Assembly (NCBI GenBank): GCA_050260275.1
Contig: JBLNBX010000047.1
Coordinates: forward strand, 1-58,962
Reading direction: 5' to 3'
Source of the DNA: DATMXS01 sp050260275
Lineage (GTDB): Bacteria > Acidobacteriota > Terriglobia > Bryobacterales > Bryobacteraceae
Length of the DNA: 58,962 nucleotides
In this document: piece by piece, positions 33,823 through 43,032 of the stretch
Numbering within the stretch: position 1 is the first letter of the stretch
How the letters are laid out: the number at the start of each line of letters is the position of its first letter
The notes under the pieces: generated by a model
Database searches by the model: none
Seen by the model: the letters and a program-made list of their open reading frames with translations, nothing else
Told to the model about the DNA's origin: nothing
Made by a program: the position numbers and the translations under genes

Positions 33823-34929
33823 TCAGTGTCCTGGCGCGCTCACGGCGCCTTCGGGAAGGAAGTAGAAAGCCATCGCCATCACCGCGTACACGGCCAGCAA
33901 TTGCACACCCTCCAGCCAGTTCATCTCGCCGTCCGCCGAAATCTGCTCCGCGATCCAGACCGCGAGGCCGATGGCGACGATCTCCGGAATCGTGAAGACC
34001 AGGTCCATCGCGACCGGCCCCAGAAAGTAACTGGCCAGCACGAGCACCGGAGCCACGAACAGCGCGATCTGCAGCGTGCTGCCGACCGCGATGCCGACCG
34101 CCAGGTCCATCTTGTTTTGGCGGGCCGCGAAGATCGCCGTGCTGTGCTCGGCCGCGTTGCCGACAATCCCGACAATTATCACCCCTACGAACAGTCCGGT
34201 GAGGCCCAGCGTTGCCGCAGCGTGCTCAACCGAGCTCACCAGAATCTCACTCATCCAGCCAACCGCGGCCGTCGAGAGCGTCAGGAGCGCCAATGCCCGG
34301 CGCGTGCTCCAGCCCGCGTGCGCGCTGCCTTGCCCGCCCGGCTCGCTCTGAGCCGAGAAATACTGGCGGTGAGTGCGCAGGGAGAACAGCAGGTGCAAGC
34401 CGTAGGTGACGATCAGGACGACGGCAATCTCAGTGCTCAGGTCGCGCTCTATCTCGACTGCGTTTGGCCCCAGCAGGTGAAAGAAAACCGAGGGGATGAT
34501 GAGCGCGATCGCCGCGAGCGTCAGCATCGTGGCCTGCACGCGAGCCGCGGCCGCGTTGAAAGTCTGCGACGTGAACCGTACGCCGCCGGCCAGCGCCGAC
34601 GCGCCGAGCACCAGCAGGATGTTGCCGATGATGGCGCCCGTGAGGGACGCCTTCACTACGCCGGTGAGCCCGCGCTGCAGCGCGAACAGCGCGATGATAA
34701 GCTCCGCCGCGTTGCCGAACGTGGCGTTCAGCAGCCCGCCTATGGCCTGCGTGGTCCGGTTCGCAAGCTCTTCGGTTGCCTTTCCGAGCCAGCCCGCCAG
34801 CGGCACGATCGCCGCCGCAGACACGAAGAACACCCACGTGGCTGGCGCGTGCGTGAAATACCTGAGGACAACGGCGGCGGGAACGAAAACGAGCAGCCAG
34901 TTGACCGAGGGCCTTAGCAGTTTCCGCAC
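33823..34929 (-). CDS. CaCA-family Ca2+/H+ antiporter (Cax/ChaA-like)
   Basis: 368 aa with about eleven membrane helices. Both halves carry the alpha-repeat motif: GNAAELIIALFAL (near 72) and GNAAEHSTAIF (near 256), each holding the acidic residue that binds calcium. It exchanges calcium for protons across the inner membrane. The start is GTG at 34929, exactly 6 nt after a TAGAAT hexamer, so the mRNA is likely leaderless. Confidence 0.92.
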   Translation of the reverse strand: MRKLLRPSVNWLLVFVPAAVVLRYFTHAPATWVFFVSAAAIVPLAGWLGKATEELANRTTQAIGGLLNATFGNAAELIIALFALQRGLTGVVKASLTGAIIGNILLVLGASALAGGVRFTSQTFNAAAARVQATMLTLAAIALIIPSVFFHLLGPNAVEIERDLSTEIAVVLIVTYGLHLLFSLRTHRQYFSAQSEPGGQGSAHAGWSTRRALALLTLSTAAVGWMSEILVSSVEHAAATLGLTGLFVGVIIVGIVGNAAEHSTAIFAARQNKMDLAVGIAVGSTLQIALFVAPVLVLASYFLGPVAMDLVFTIPEIVAIGLAVWIAEQISADGEMNWLEGVQLLAVYAVMAMAFYFLPEGAVSAPGH

Positions 34930-34962
34930 TGACCGATTCTATCAGCGGAGGTCCGGAGGAGT

Positions 34963-36123
34963 TCAGGCTTGCCGGTTATTGTGGCCGGCGCCGCCACGCT
35001 CCAGCCCACCGCGCATCGCGATGAAGCCGACCACGTCTGAGCGCGAGATGATGCCTTCAAACCGGCCGTTGTCCGCCACCGCGAGCTGCATGACGTTCTC
35101 GCGTCCCATGCGCTCGAGGGCGTCCATCACGGGCAGGTCGGCGCTGACAGTCTGATCCTCCCCGATTGGCCGCATGACATCGCCAACGGTCCTGTACGGC
35201 CACTGCGGACGCGGCACCTCACCCACCTCACGCGCTGTCACGATGCCGGGCTCTCCCTCGGCGTTCTGCACCAGAACGCACATCGAGTCGCCCTCGGCTA
35301 TGTGGCTCAGCACGAAATCGCGCAGGTTCATGTTGCGGTCCACCATGGGGCACTCTTCCGGCATGATGTCGCGCACGCGCACGCCCTGCAGAGCTCCGCT
35401 CACCTGTGCGTGGTTGTAAGCAGCTCCCGCGGCGCTGAGCACGAACCAGCCGATCAGAGCCAGCCACAGCCACGCGAACGCGCCCGTCATGAAGAACCGT
35501 ATGACACCGGTCGCTATGAACGTCATCGCGATCCACCGGCTGGTTCTCGCTGACAACAGCAGCGAGCGTTCCGGGCTCTTCGTCACGCCCCAGATAGCCG
35601 CTCTCAGCACGCGCCCGCCGTCGAGCGGGAACGCGGGTATGAGGTTGAAAACGGCCAGCCACAGATTTACGAACCCCAGCAGGACGGGGATGGAGACCGC
35701 TGGCGTGGGAGGCGGAAGCAACGGTTGCCAGCCGGCCAGGTATCCCGCGCCCATGCAAGCTGCGCCTATGGCGAAGCTAGCCAGCGGACCCGCTATCGCG
35801 ATCCAGAACTCGGAGGAAGCGTCGGGAGAATCACGGTCCGCCTGTGCGATCCCGCCCAGCGCGAACAGCGTGATCGAGCGCACGCCCACGCCGCGGCGGT
35901 TTCCCACCACGGCGTGCGCGAGCTCATGTCCGAGGAGGCACAAAAAGAAAAGCAGGGCGGTTAGAAGAGCGCCCGCCCACAGCGCGCCGCTGTTCCAGGC
36001 CGGGTAGGCAATGTGAAACTCAATGGCCAACGCGAACAGAATCCAGGCGCCGATGATCGCCCAACTGTAGTGGAGTCCGATATCAACGCCCAGAATGCGG
36101 CCTATCCGCCAACTCATCCGCAT
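34963..36123 (-). CDS. Site-2 metalloprotease (M50) with C-terminal CBS domains
   Basis: 386 aa. Membrane-embedded zinc protease with HELAH (near 66) and NLIPAFPLDGGR (near 160), giving His, His and Asp ligands. A pair of CBS domains (about 245-375) lies on the cytoplasmic side, which suggests control by an adenine nucleotide. This is the SpoIVFB-like class that cuts proteins within the membrane. An alternative start is the ATG at 36117, 7 nt after a TCATAT hexamer. Confidence 0.9.
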   Translation of the reverse strand: MRMSWRIGRILGVDIGLHYSWAIIGAWILFALAIEFHIAYPAWNSGALWAGALLTALLFFLCLLGHELAHAVVGNRRGVGVRSITLFALGGIAQADRDSPDASSEFWIAIAGPLASFAIGAACMGAGYLAGWQPLLPPPTPAVSIPVLLGFVNLWLAVFNLIPAFPLDGGRVLRAAIWGVTKSPERSLLLSARTSRWIAMTFIATGVIRFFMTGAFAWLWLALIGWFVLSAAGAAYNHAQVSGALQGVRVRDIMPEECPMVDRNMNLRDFVLSHIAEGDSMCVLVQNAEGEPGIVTAREVGEVPRPQWPYRTVGDVMRPIGEDQTVSADLPVMDALERMGRENVMQLAVADNGRFEGIISRSDVVGFIAMRGGLERGGAGHNNRQA

Positions 36124-36165
36124 GATATGACCCGTTCCGGCACGGGCGGGCCGCTGCGGCGGGCA

Positions 36166-36336
36166 TCAACTCCCGCCGGCCGTCCGGACCTTCTCACTCA
36201 CGTACCGCTCCGGGTTGCGGTCGAACGCTTGCTTGCACTGATCTGAACAGAAGAAGTAGGGCTTGCCGCGGTACTCGCTCTTGCCGGCCGCTAGTTTTTC
36301 TTCTACACGCATTTTGCAGACCGGATCTGTGGCCAT
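36166..36336 (-). CDS. YHS-domain mini-protein A
   Basis: 56 aa (MATDPVCKM start). It is a stand-alone YHS domain: DPVCKM, then Y-RGKPYFFCSDQC with a second pair of cysteines, then F-x6-ERY. Such domains bind a heavy metal or support metal traffic, often beside copper or mercury proteins. An AAGGAG Shine-Dalgarno sits 9 nt before the ATG. It follows a second YHS gene, from which it differs at many positions, so the duplication is not recent. Confidence 0.85.
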   Translation of the reverse strand: MATDPVCKMRVEEKLAAGKSEYRGKPYFFCSDQCKQAFDRNPERYVSEKVRTAGGS

Positions 36337-36347
36337 CAGACAACTCC

Positions 36348-36389
36348 TTCAGGCGGAACCGAACCGGCTTCAGGCGGAACCGAACCGGC
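36348..36389. repeat. Perfect 21-bp tandem duplication covering a stop codon
   Basis: The 21-mer TTCAGGCGGAACCGAACCGG+C is present twice in a row (36348-36368 and 36369-36389). Read on the minus strand each copy encodes SRFGSA and a TGA stop. The upstream YHS gene ends in the first copy met; the second copy lies in the gap before the downstream YHS gene and next to its ribosome site. Confidence 0.9.
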
Positions 36390-36540
36390 TAGTCCCGCCC
36401 CACCCCACGAAGCGTTCGGGATCGTCCTCGAATTCGCTCTTGCAGTCGAGAGAACAGAAATAGAAAAGCTCGTCACTGTAGACGGCGCTCATCTCGTTGT
36501 CCTCGACTACGACCTGCCCGCATACGGGATCGATCGCCAT
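36370..36540 (-). CDS. YHS-domain mini-protein B
   Basis: 56 aa starting MAIDPVCGQ (ATG 36540; a GGGAG Shine-Dalgarno precedes it). A longer upstream frame exists but starts outside the domain. It has DPVCG, FYFCSLDC and DDPERF, the same layout as the neighbour. Its C-terminus (SRFGSA) lies in the 21-bp tandem repeat. Likely metal-binding; no partner transporter is adjacent, though the rhodanese upstream on the same strand may be in the same transcript. Confidence 0.85.
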   Translation of the reverse strand: MAIDPVCGQVVVEDNEMSAVYSDELFYFCSLDCKSEFEDDPERFVGWGGTSRFGSA

Positions 36541-36592
36541 AGCAACTCCCTGTTGCGATGGACGGTCCGTGCGGGCCTTAAGTTGCGGAAAG

Positions 36593-37441
36593 TTAATGCT
36601 GGATAAGAACTTCCGGGTGTCTGCTCCACTCAGAAAACGAGCCGTCGTACATGCGAACGTCGTCGTAGCCGAGGTAGCGCAGAACGAAGTAGCCGTGTGT
36701 GGCTTGCACTCCACTGTTGCAGTACGTCACGACGGTCTTGAGCGCGTCCAGACCGTACAGTCTGGCGATATCCTCCGCCGCCTTGAGCGTCGGGTCATCT
36801 CTGCCGCGCTGGGCGTCGGCCCAGTAGACGACTTTCGCACCCGGAATCCGCCCTTTCGCTGCGACCTCAGGCGAACGCGAGTCGATGATGACGACTCCGG
36901 AACCCGGCTGTTGCGCGGCTTCGGACAGCTTGCGCATCTGTTCGAACGTGACCACGACCTCCGGCCGCGGCTTCACGTTGAAAACGCCCGGCTTGACGCT
37001 CGGAACATCGGCCGTGAGCGGCCGGCCTTCGGCGCGCCATTTTTCGAGCCCGCCGTCGAGCAGGGCCGCCCCCGTGTGGCCCAGATAGTCCAGCGTGAAG
37101 AACGCGCGCGTGGCGGCCAGCGTGTCCCCGTATAGAATAACTCGCGAAGAGCCCGATACGCCCAGCCGCTCGAACACTGCCCGCAGAGCCTCCGGCGCGG
37201 GCAGTTCCGCTGAATTGCCGTCGCGCACGGTGGTGATGTCGCTCATGAGAAGCAGCCGCGCACCGGGTATGTGCGCCTGATCGTATTGAGTACGGGCGTT
37301 TGCGACATGCAGGACAACAACCGCCGGGTCCTTGAGATTCCCGTTAAGCCACTCGGTGGACACCAGCAGGCCGGTGCGCGGGCGCGGCGGGGCGGCTGCG
37401 AGCAGGACGGCAGCCGCCGCCAGGGTCAAGACGGTTCGCAT
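36593..37441 (-). CDS. Exported two-domain rhodanese (sulfurtransferase)
   Basis: 282 aa from the ATG at 37441, where the signal peptide MRTVLTLAAAAVLLAAA begins. Two rhodanese domains follow (about 22-145 and 160-280). The first lacks the catalytic Cys; the second has it in the CNSGVQAT loop, as in thiosulfate and mercaptopyruvate sulfurtransferases. It moves sulfane sulfur in the periplasm, donor unknown. It precedes the two YHS genes on the same strand. Confidence 0.88.
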   Translation of the reverse strand: MRTVLTLAAAAVLLAAAPPRPRTGLLVSTEWLNGNLKDPAVVVLHVANARTQYDQAHIPGARLLLMSDITTVRDGNSAELPAPEALRAVFERLGVSGSSRVILYGDTLAATRAFFTLDYLGHTGAALLDGGLEKWRAEGRPLTADVPSVKPGVFNVKPRPEVVVTFEQMRKLSEAAQQPGSGVVIIDSRSPEVAAKGRIPGAKVVYWADAQRGRDDPTLKAAEDIARLYGLDALKTVVTYCNSGVQATHGYFVLRYLGYDDVRMYDGSFSEWSRHPEVLIQH

Positions 37442-38153
37442 AGGGCCGTTGTAGCACGCCTGGGGTGGCCTGATCGGTTGGCCCGGACCAGGCTCTTCGA
37501 ACCCGGACGTTGCCGGGTCGTCCGGGTCCGTGAAGCACAACAGCCCGAACTTCACGCGGGTGGCCCCGGCGGGCGCTACAGCCGTGCCCTCTACGGCGCG
37601 CCTTGGGAGCCTGCGGTGCGTTTCAGCACGCTGCCAACTGCGGCATGCGCGGAGGGCGGGTTACAACGAGTGAGAGCACTAGGAATAGAGATAGAACGTG
37701 ACCCCACGTGTGAGTACTCGGGCAGTGATGGTACGAGGGGAGGGGTTTCCGCGATTGGGAGGGTACTACTTTGGGCGCAGGCGCCAGCGGACAATCCCGT
37801 ATGCGTGGGTATCCGTTAGCATCCGTATACTGTCGCTGTACGTATAGTCAATTACTTTTTTCAGTGGTACTATCTTTCCGCCAGGTAAACGTTAGTACCA
37901 TGAGTTAACCATCGGCCTTGCCGGTGCTCAGTGGGCCGGCGCGCACAGAACGGGAGATGGGCATTCTGAGCCCCCCTTCTTCGCGGGCATCGCGGTAGCC
38001 GCCGACGTGCGCGCCGTCCAGCAGGGACGGGCGGATGCACGCCGGCGGCCTTTCAGGCAGTACTCGTCGTGGCCCGGGCGGTTCCGCCTGTCCAGGGCCG
38101 GGTACCGGGTTATTCCAGCGGGAGCGCATTAAGCCCGCTTAAGGCGCAGTTGG
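37442..38153. other. Long intergenic region with an AT-richer core and a dyad
   Basis: About 710 bp between divergent genes, with no convincing gene. From about 37670 to 37910 the GC content drops compared with the surroundings. The core has a perfect 8-bp inverted repeat, TGGTACTA (37865-37872) and TAGTACCA (37893-37900), with a 20-nt gap, preceded by a T6 run and a cluster of TATAC/TACGTA steps. Either an operator region or a decayed insertion is possible. Confidence 0.45.
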
Positions 38154-39899
38154 ATGAACGGGCGCGATAGGATTGAGTGTGTGATCGCAGTTAGGATCAT
38201 CGCACTTCTGGCGGCCGGTGCTGTGCTCCACGCGGCCGGGGCCGCCGCTCCGGCCCCTCGCGAACGCCGGGTGGCTCGCTCGTGGATGCGTTCGATGACG
38301 CTGCGCGACAAGGCGGCGCAGCTTGTGATCGCGGAGTTTCGCGGAAGCGTGCCGAACGCGAGGTCAAAGGCGTACCGCGAGTACCTGTCGCTGGTGCGCG
38401 ACCTGAAGGTGGGAGGCTTCGCGCTGGTCAACCGCTCGGAGCCGTACGCGCTGGCAGCGTTCCTCAACCGGATGCAGAGGGCATCGAAGGTGCCGCTGCT
38501 CGTGGGAGGGGATTTCGAACGCGCCGTGTCGATGCGGGTGGAATCGGCGACGCTGTTCCCTCACGCCATGGCCTTCGCCGCCGCCGGATCCCCCGAACTG
38601 AGCCGGCTTGAGGGAGAGATCACGGCCCGGCAGGCGCGGGCTCTGGGCGTACCCTGGATCTTCGCGCCAGTGGCGGACGTTAACAACAACCCCGACAACC
38701 CGATCATCAACATACGCTCCTACGGCGAGAGCCCTGAAGTTGTGGCGGCGCACGTGCGAGCGTTCATCGAAGGCGCGCGAGCCGCCGGGCCCGTGCTGGT
38801 CACGGTGAAACACTTCCCCGGCCACGGCGACACGGCCACGGACAGCCACATGGAGCTGCCGGTGCTGGATGTCACAAAGGAACGGCTCGAGAACCTGGAG
38901 TTGCTGCCCTTTAGAGCCGCCATCGAGGCCGGTGTGGACGCGGTGATGAGCGCGCACATCGCCGTGCCGGCGCTCGACAAGGACCCGGCGACGCTCTCGC
39001 CTGCCCTTCTGACTGGCGTCCTTCAGAAGGAACTTGGCTTCGACGGCCTGATCGTCACCGACGCGCTCAACATGCGTGGCATCACAAACACGTGGCCGGC
39101 GGGCGAGGCCGCCGTCCGGGCGCTCGAGGCCGGCGTGGACGTGCTGCTGATTCCCGACGACCCGAAGGCGGCGGTGGATGGCATCGTCGCGGCGGTGCGC
39201 AAGGGCAGGCTCTCGGAAGCGCGCCTGAATCACAGCGTGGAGAAACTGCTGGCGGCGAAGGTGCGGGTGGGGCTCGACCGCGAGCGAATAACAGATCCAG
39301 AGGCGCTAGAGGATGCGCTCGACACTCCCGAAGACGTAGAGGCGGCCCAGCGCGTGGCGGACCAGGCCGTGACGCTGGTCAAGAACGACAACGACCTTCT
39401 GCCGCTCAGGGAGCCGGCGGGAACGTGCTTCGTCGTGCTGGCGGAAAGCCGGACCACGCAGGCGGGCCGTCTGTTTGCCGCTGAGGTAGCGAAGCGGGCC
39501 CCAGCAGCGACCGTGATCACGCTCGACCCGCAGGCGCCGCAGGCCGAGCTCGATGCCGCCGTGGAGAAAGCAGGGTCAGCATCGACGATCGTTGTCGCGG
39601 CGTTCGTTTCGGTGGCGTCCTACCGCGGTAGCGTGGCGCTGGCTGGCGCGTATCCTAAGCTGATGGAGGCGCTTATCGATACGGACAAGCCGGTGGCGTT
39701 GATCGCGCTCGGCAGCCCGTACCTGGCGCGGAGTTTTCCGCGAGTCGCTGCTTACCTGACCACCTACAGCACGGTGCCGACCTCGGAGGCTGCGGCTGTC
39801 AAGGCGCTCTTCGGCGAGATGCCCATACAGGGACGCCTCCCCGTGACGATCCCCGGCTTCGCGAAGTACGGCGACGGCATACAATTGCCGGCGAAGTAG
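38154..39899 (+). CDS. Glycoside hydrolase family 3 enzyme (beta-N-acetylhexosaminidase/NagZ-like)
   Basis: 581 aa. A signal-like hydrophobic N-terminus, then the GH3 barrel (about 40-370) with KHFPGHGDTATDSH, the loop that carries the His-Asp pair of NagZ, and VTDALNM with the nucleophile Asp. A GH3 C-terminal alpha/beta domain (about 400-580) is also present, so it is a two-domain protein rather than the short NagZ. It may release N-acetylglucosamine from peptidoglycan pieces or other beta-glycosides. A GTG at 38181 is an alternative start. Confidence 0.86.
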   Translation: MNGRDRIECVIAVRIIALLAAGAVLHAAGAAAPAPRERRVARSWMRSMTLRDKAAQLVIAEFRGSVPNARSKAYREYLSLVRDLKVGGFALVNRSEPYALAAFLNRMQRASKVPLLVGGDFERAVSMRVESATLFPHAMAFAAAGSPELSRLEGEITARQARALGVPWIFAPVADVNNNPDNPIINIRSYGESPEVVAAHVRAFIEGARAAGPVLVTVKHFPGHGDTATDSHMELPVLDVTKERLENLELLPFRAAIEAGVDAVMSAHIAVPALDKDPATLSPALLTGVLQKELGFDGLIVTDALNMRGITNTWPAGEAAVRALEAGVDVLLIPDDPKAAVDGIVAAVRKGRLSEARLNHSVEKLLAAKVRVGLDRERITDPEALEDALDTPEDVEAAQRVADQAVTLVKNDNDLLPLREPAGTCFVVLAESRTTQAGRLFAAEVAKRAPAATVITLDPQAPQAELDAAVEKAGSASTIVVAAFVSVASYRGSVALAGAYPKLMEALIDTDKPVALIALGSPYLARSFPRVAAYLTTYSTVPTSEAAAVKALFGEMPIQGRLPVTIPGFAKYGDGIQLPAK

Positions 39900-39927
39900 C
39901 GGCCGAAGCCTGCGAACACCGGCCGTA

Positions 39928-41148
39928 TCAACCGCGCAACCTTGCGAAGAATCCCGACAGCAGAGATGGCCCGCGCTGCTGCTTCTTTCTCGGTTGCCCG
40001 ACGAGCTTGGACGCAAGCTCCGCTACGGCGGCGCCGTACGGGGTGCCAGGCGGCACGGGACGCCCTTCTAGCAGGGCCTTGTAGATGACGTCGTGCCCGG
40101 CGGGAAGCACGTGGAAAATGTCTGTGCCGAGGGCCTGTGAGATCTGCTCCAGACTGAGCCCGCTGTTGCGCCGGTAACGGTTGACGACCACCTTGAAGCG
40201 CCGCGGATCGATCCCCGCGGCTTCCAGGTGCGCCATGGCGCGCTGCGCAGCGTGGATGGAGGTCAGTTGCGCCGTAATGACGAGGAGAACATCGGTGGCA
40301 GCGCTCGCAACAGCGAGAGTTGACTCGCCGCACGCCGCGCCGCAATCGGCGACTATGAGGTCGTAGGCCTGACGGGCATAGTCGAGAATGGGTGTGACAT
40401 CGGCTGGTGCGGCGAGGCCATCCAGGGGGCTCTCGGGAGACAGCAACACGTCAAACCCGTGGGAGCGGCACACGAGGGCGCGCCAGAGGTCGGCGTCGAT
40501 TGCGCCGCCCCCAAGGGCGTCCACGAAGCTGTAGCTCGACTTGAGCTTCAGCACGAAAGGCACGGTTCCACACAGGCCATCAAAATCGGCCAGCAGGACA
40601 CGGCCGCCGGTGCATCGCTCCAGGGCGAAAGCCAGGTTGCACACAAGAGTGGTGGTGCCGGAGGCACCCTTCCCGGGAACTCCGCAGACCAGGCGTGCGC
40701 CCGCATGTGCGGGGTGGGCGGGTTCCTGCAACCTGGCTACCCTGGCGAGCACAGCCCTGAACTGGTCGTGGGTGAAAGGCCTGATCAGAAATTCGCTGGC
40801 GCCTTGGCGAAGGCAGTGTAGTATTAGGTCGGGATCATCTCCGGGCAGGACGGCAACGACGGGCAGACGCGGCGCGCACTCCGCCAGCGCGGCGAGCGTT
40901 GCCGAAGAGCGGGAGGGATCGGAAGCCGCATCGAGCAGGCAGAGGCGGGTTCCGGGACGGGCGGCCAGTTGGGGCAGCTCATCGCGGCCCGGATAGGATT
41001 CCAGCGCAACCACGTGAGCCAGAGGGACTTCGCGATCGAGAAGCGAGCGCAATTCGGCCCGCACGATTTCGTCGGGAGCAACGACGAGCACGCGCGCACT
41101 TCCATTCCAGTCGCCGTTAACCGGCGGTTGGCCGCCGTATGCCACCAC
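39928..41148 (-). CDS. CpaE/TadZ-like ATPase with N-terminal receiver-like domain
   Basis: 406 aa. Residues about 18-140 form a degenerate receiver-like domain (VLVVAPDEIVRAEL ... RPFTHDQF), followed by a MinD/ParA ATPase with a deviant Walker A (GKGASGTTT, near 158) and Walker B-like LLADFD. CpaE/TadZ places the Tad pilus machine at the cell pole. No other tad/cpa gene is in the window, so it may act alone or on a distant locus. The start is a GTG; the exact codon is uncertain. Divergent from a LuxR-type regulator 74 bp away. Confidence 0.82.
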   Translation of the reverse strand: MVAYGGQPPVNGDWNGSARVLVVAPDEIVRAELRSLLDREVPLAHVVALESYPGRDELPQLAARPGTRLCLLDAASDPSRSSATLAALAECAPRLPVVAVLPGDDPDLILHCLRQGASEFLIRPFTHDQFRAVLARVARLQEPAHPAHAGARLVCGVPGKGASGTTTLVCNLAFALERCTGGRVLLADFDGLCGTVPFVLKLKSSYSFVDALGGGAIDADLWRALVCRSHGFDVLLSPESPLDGLAAPADVTPILDYARQAYDLIVADCGAACGESTLAVASAATDVLLVITAQLTSIHAAQRAMAHLEAAGIDPRRFKVVVNRYRRNSGLSLEQISQALGTDIFHVLPAGHDVIYKALLEGRPVPPGTPYGAAVAELASKLVGQPRKKQQRGPSLLSGFFARLRG

Positions 41149-41222
41149 AGCTCACATCGGCTCGGACGAAGGATTTTTGAGAAGGCGGGTGCGCTCAGAA
41201 GACTACTTGAATTGGCAGACCC

Positions 41223-41888
41223 ATGCCGATAAGACTGGTCGTTTGTGAAACCCAGCCCGTCACGATCGAGGGCTTCCGTGTTTTGTGCACCCGCCGGAGT
41301 GGCATCGACCTGGTGGACGCCGTATCCTCCTTGCCCCGGTGCATCGAGGTTGCCAGAAACCACCCCGGCAGCGTGGTGATATTGGACAAGGCGTTCGGCT
41401 CCCAGGCGGTAACGGCGGCCATAGCGGACCTTACATGCGCCAGCCGCACGGCAGCCGTGATCGTGTGGGGCGTCGCGATGAGCGAGGCCGAGATGGTGCG
41501 ATACCTCCGCGCCGGCGCGCGCGGAGTGCTGTCGAAATCGGCCGGCCTGGGGTCGATTCTGGCGTGTATCACTACCGTCGCGGCGGGCGGGACCTGGGCC
41601 GAGCCGCAGGCACGGGCGCTGACGCGGGTCAATGGCAACCGCGTGGGGCTGACGCAGCGCGAGCGCGAGGTGCTGGAACTGGTCGGCCAGGGGTTGCGCA
41701 ACCGCGATGTTGCGCGCGAACTCGGGATCCGGCCGGGCACCGTCAAGGTGCACCTGAAGCACATCTTCGAGAAGACCGGCGCGCCGGACCGGCATGCGCT
41801 GGTACTGGCGCGGCTGATCGATGGCGCGGAGGCGCCAGAGCCGATCGCCGCGCCGGATCCGATCGCCGCGCCGGAGGTGCTGCAGTAG
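41223..41888 (+). CDS. NarL/LuxR-type response regulator
   Basis: 221 aa. Receiver domain (about 1-120) and a LuxR helix-turn-helix (about 138-198, LTQREREVLELVGQGLRNRDVA and VKVHLKHIFEKTG). The phospho-acceptor Asp (ILDKA, near 55) and the late Lys (LSKSA) are kept, but the usual DD acidic pair at the start is CETQ, so magnesium binding and phosphorylation may be weak. The C-terminus has an 18-bp tandem repeat (41841-41875) coding for PIAAPD/PIAAPE. Confidence 0.86.
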   Translation: MPIRLVVCETQPVTIEGFRVLCTRRSGIDLVDAVSSLPRCIEVARNHPGSVVILDKAFGSQAVTAAIADLTCASRTAAVIVWGVAMSEAEMVRYLRAGARGVLSKSAGLGSILACITTVAAGGTWAEPQARALTRVNGNRVGLTQREREVLELVGQGLRNRDVARELGIRPGTVKVHLKHIFEKTGAPDRHALVLARLIDGAEAPEPIAAPDPIAAPEVLQ

Positions 41889-41921
41889 GCGCTCCGGCCG
41901 AGGCGCTGGTCTCGCAAACGA

Positions 41922-42971
41922 TTACAGCGTGGCGGGTTCCTCGATGACCAGCTCGCCGCTATCGGCATCCAGCGAGGCCAGCACGCCCAGCGGCAGCGTA
42001 AGCTGATCGTCCGTGTGACCGATGGTGAGTCCTGAGAGGACCGGTACGTCTAGCTTGCCCAGGATCTGGTCCACCACCTCGCCCGTCGAAAAAGTCGACT
42101 CGAACGAGGGTTTGTAGTCGCGCGGCACGCAATCGCTGCACTCGCCCCATATCACCCCGGCAACGCCGTCGAACTTCCCCGCAAGGCGAAGCTGGGTGAG
42201 CATACGGTCGATGTTATATGGCTGCTCGTCCACATCCTCCAGGAAGAGGATGCGGCCGCGCGTTTCCACCTCGAAAGGAGTTCCCATGAGCTGCGCGAGC
42301 AGCGTGAGATTGCCGCCCACCAGCCGCCCGCGCGCGCGGCCCGGGCGCACCGTGCGCAGCATGTGTTTCGGGCGCAGCGGGTTGGGCTCGTGCGGGTTCG
42401 CGAGGGAACCGAGCGGTTTCGGATCGAACAGCGCCCGCCGGAACGCGGCCTGCGTATACTCGCTGAACGCGGAGATCATCACCGGTCCGTGAAAAGTGAC
42501 CAGGCCGGTGCGCTTGTGTATGGCGAGGTGCAGTGAGGTGACGTCGCTGAAGCCAAGGAAGACCTTCGGGTGGCGGGCGATGAGATCGTAGTCGATGCGG
42601 TCCAGCAGGCGCGCCGAGCCGACGCCGCCTCGAATGCAGAAAACGGCCTTGACCTCGGGATCGCGGAACATGGCGTGGAGATCGTCGAGGCGTTCCTGGT
42701 CGCCGCCGCCCAGGTAGCCCCAGCGTCTTCCCACGTTGCGCCCGAACTTCGGTTTCAGGCCGAAATACTCGACAGTGCGCCTGACGAGCGCGAGGCGGTC
42801 GGGGTCGGAGACGTAGGTGCCCGGCGTGATCAGGCCGACTGTATCGCCGGGCTTAAGCGCGGCGGGGCGCACTATGGCCGGTTCGCGCACCTGAGAGGCC
42901 ACGGCCGCAGACCCTTCCTCAACAGCCAGGGCGGCGGGAAGCGCGAGCAACTGACGGCGGCTCAGTCTCAT
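41922..42971 (-). CDS. LD-carboxypeptidase (S66 family), exported
   Basis: 349 aa with a twin-arginine-like N-terminus (MRLSRRQLLALPAALA). The S66 fold shows the catalytic Ser in GFSDVTSLH, Glu in FLEDVDEQPYNIDRML and His in LTIGHTDDQLTLPLG. It cuts the LD bond of tetrapeptides during peptidoglycan recycling; MccF-type peptidases, which give immunity to microcin C, are relatives. Export points to cell-wall work. Confidence 0.88.
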   Translation of the reverse strand: MRLSRRQLLALPAALAVEEGSAAVASQVREPAIVRPAALKPGDTVGLITPGTYVSDPDRLALVRRTVEYFGLKPKFGRNVGRRWGYLGGGDQERLDDLHAMFRDPEVKAVFCIRGGVGSARLLDRIDYDLIARHPKVFLGFSDVTSLHLAIHKRTGLVTFHGPVMISAFSEYTQAAFRRALFDPKPLGSLANPHEPNPLRPKHMLRTVRPGRARGRLVGGNLTLLAQLMGTPFEVETRGRILFLEDVDEQPYNIDRMLTQLRLAGKFDGVAGVIWGECSDCVPRDYKPSFESTFSTGEVVDQILGKLDVPVLSGLTIGHTDDQLTLPLGVLASLDADSGELVIEEPATL

Positions 42972-43032
42972 AGGAGATGCCAGCCTTTAGGGTACGCCCT
43001 CCGCCCGCTCCCGCGCGCGGGTACCCCGGTTC

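Noticed and set aside
37591..37794. Minus-strand 67-aa frame in the long intergenic gap
   Set aside because: No ribosome site, no domain, and it sits in a region without other coding signal; could be a decayed element but cannot be supported.
41841..41875. 18-bp tandem repeat at the end of the response-regulator gene
   Set aside because: Only two units coding for PIAAPD/PIAAPE; a simple slippage event, not a CRISPR or regulatory array.
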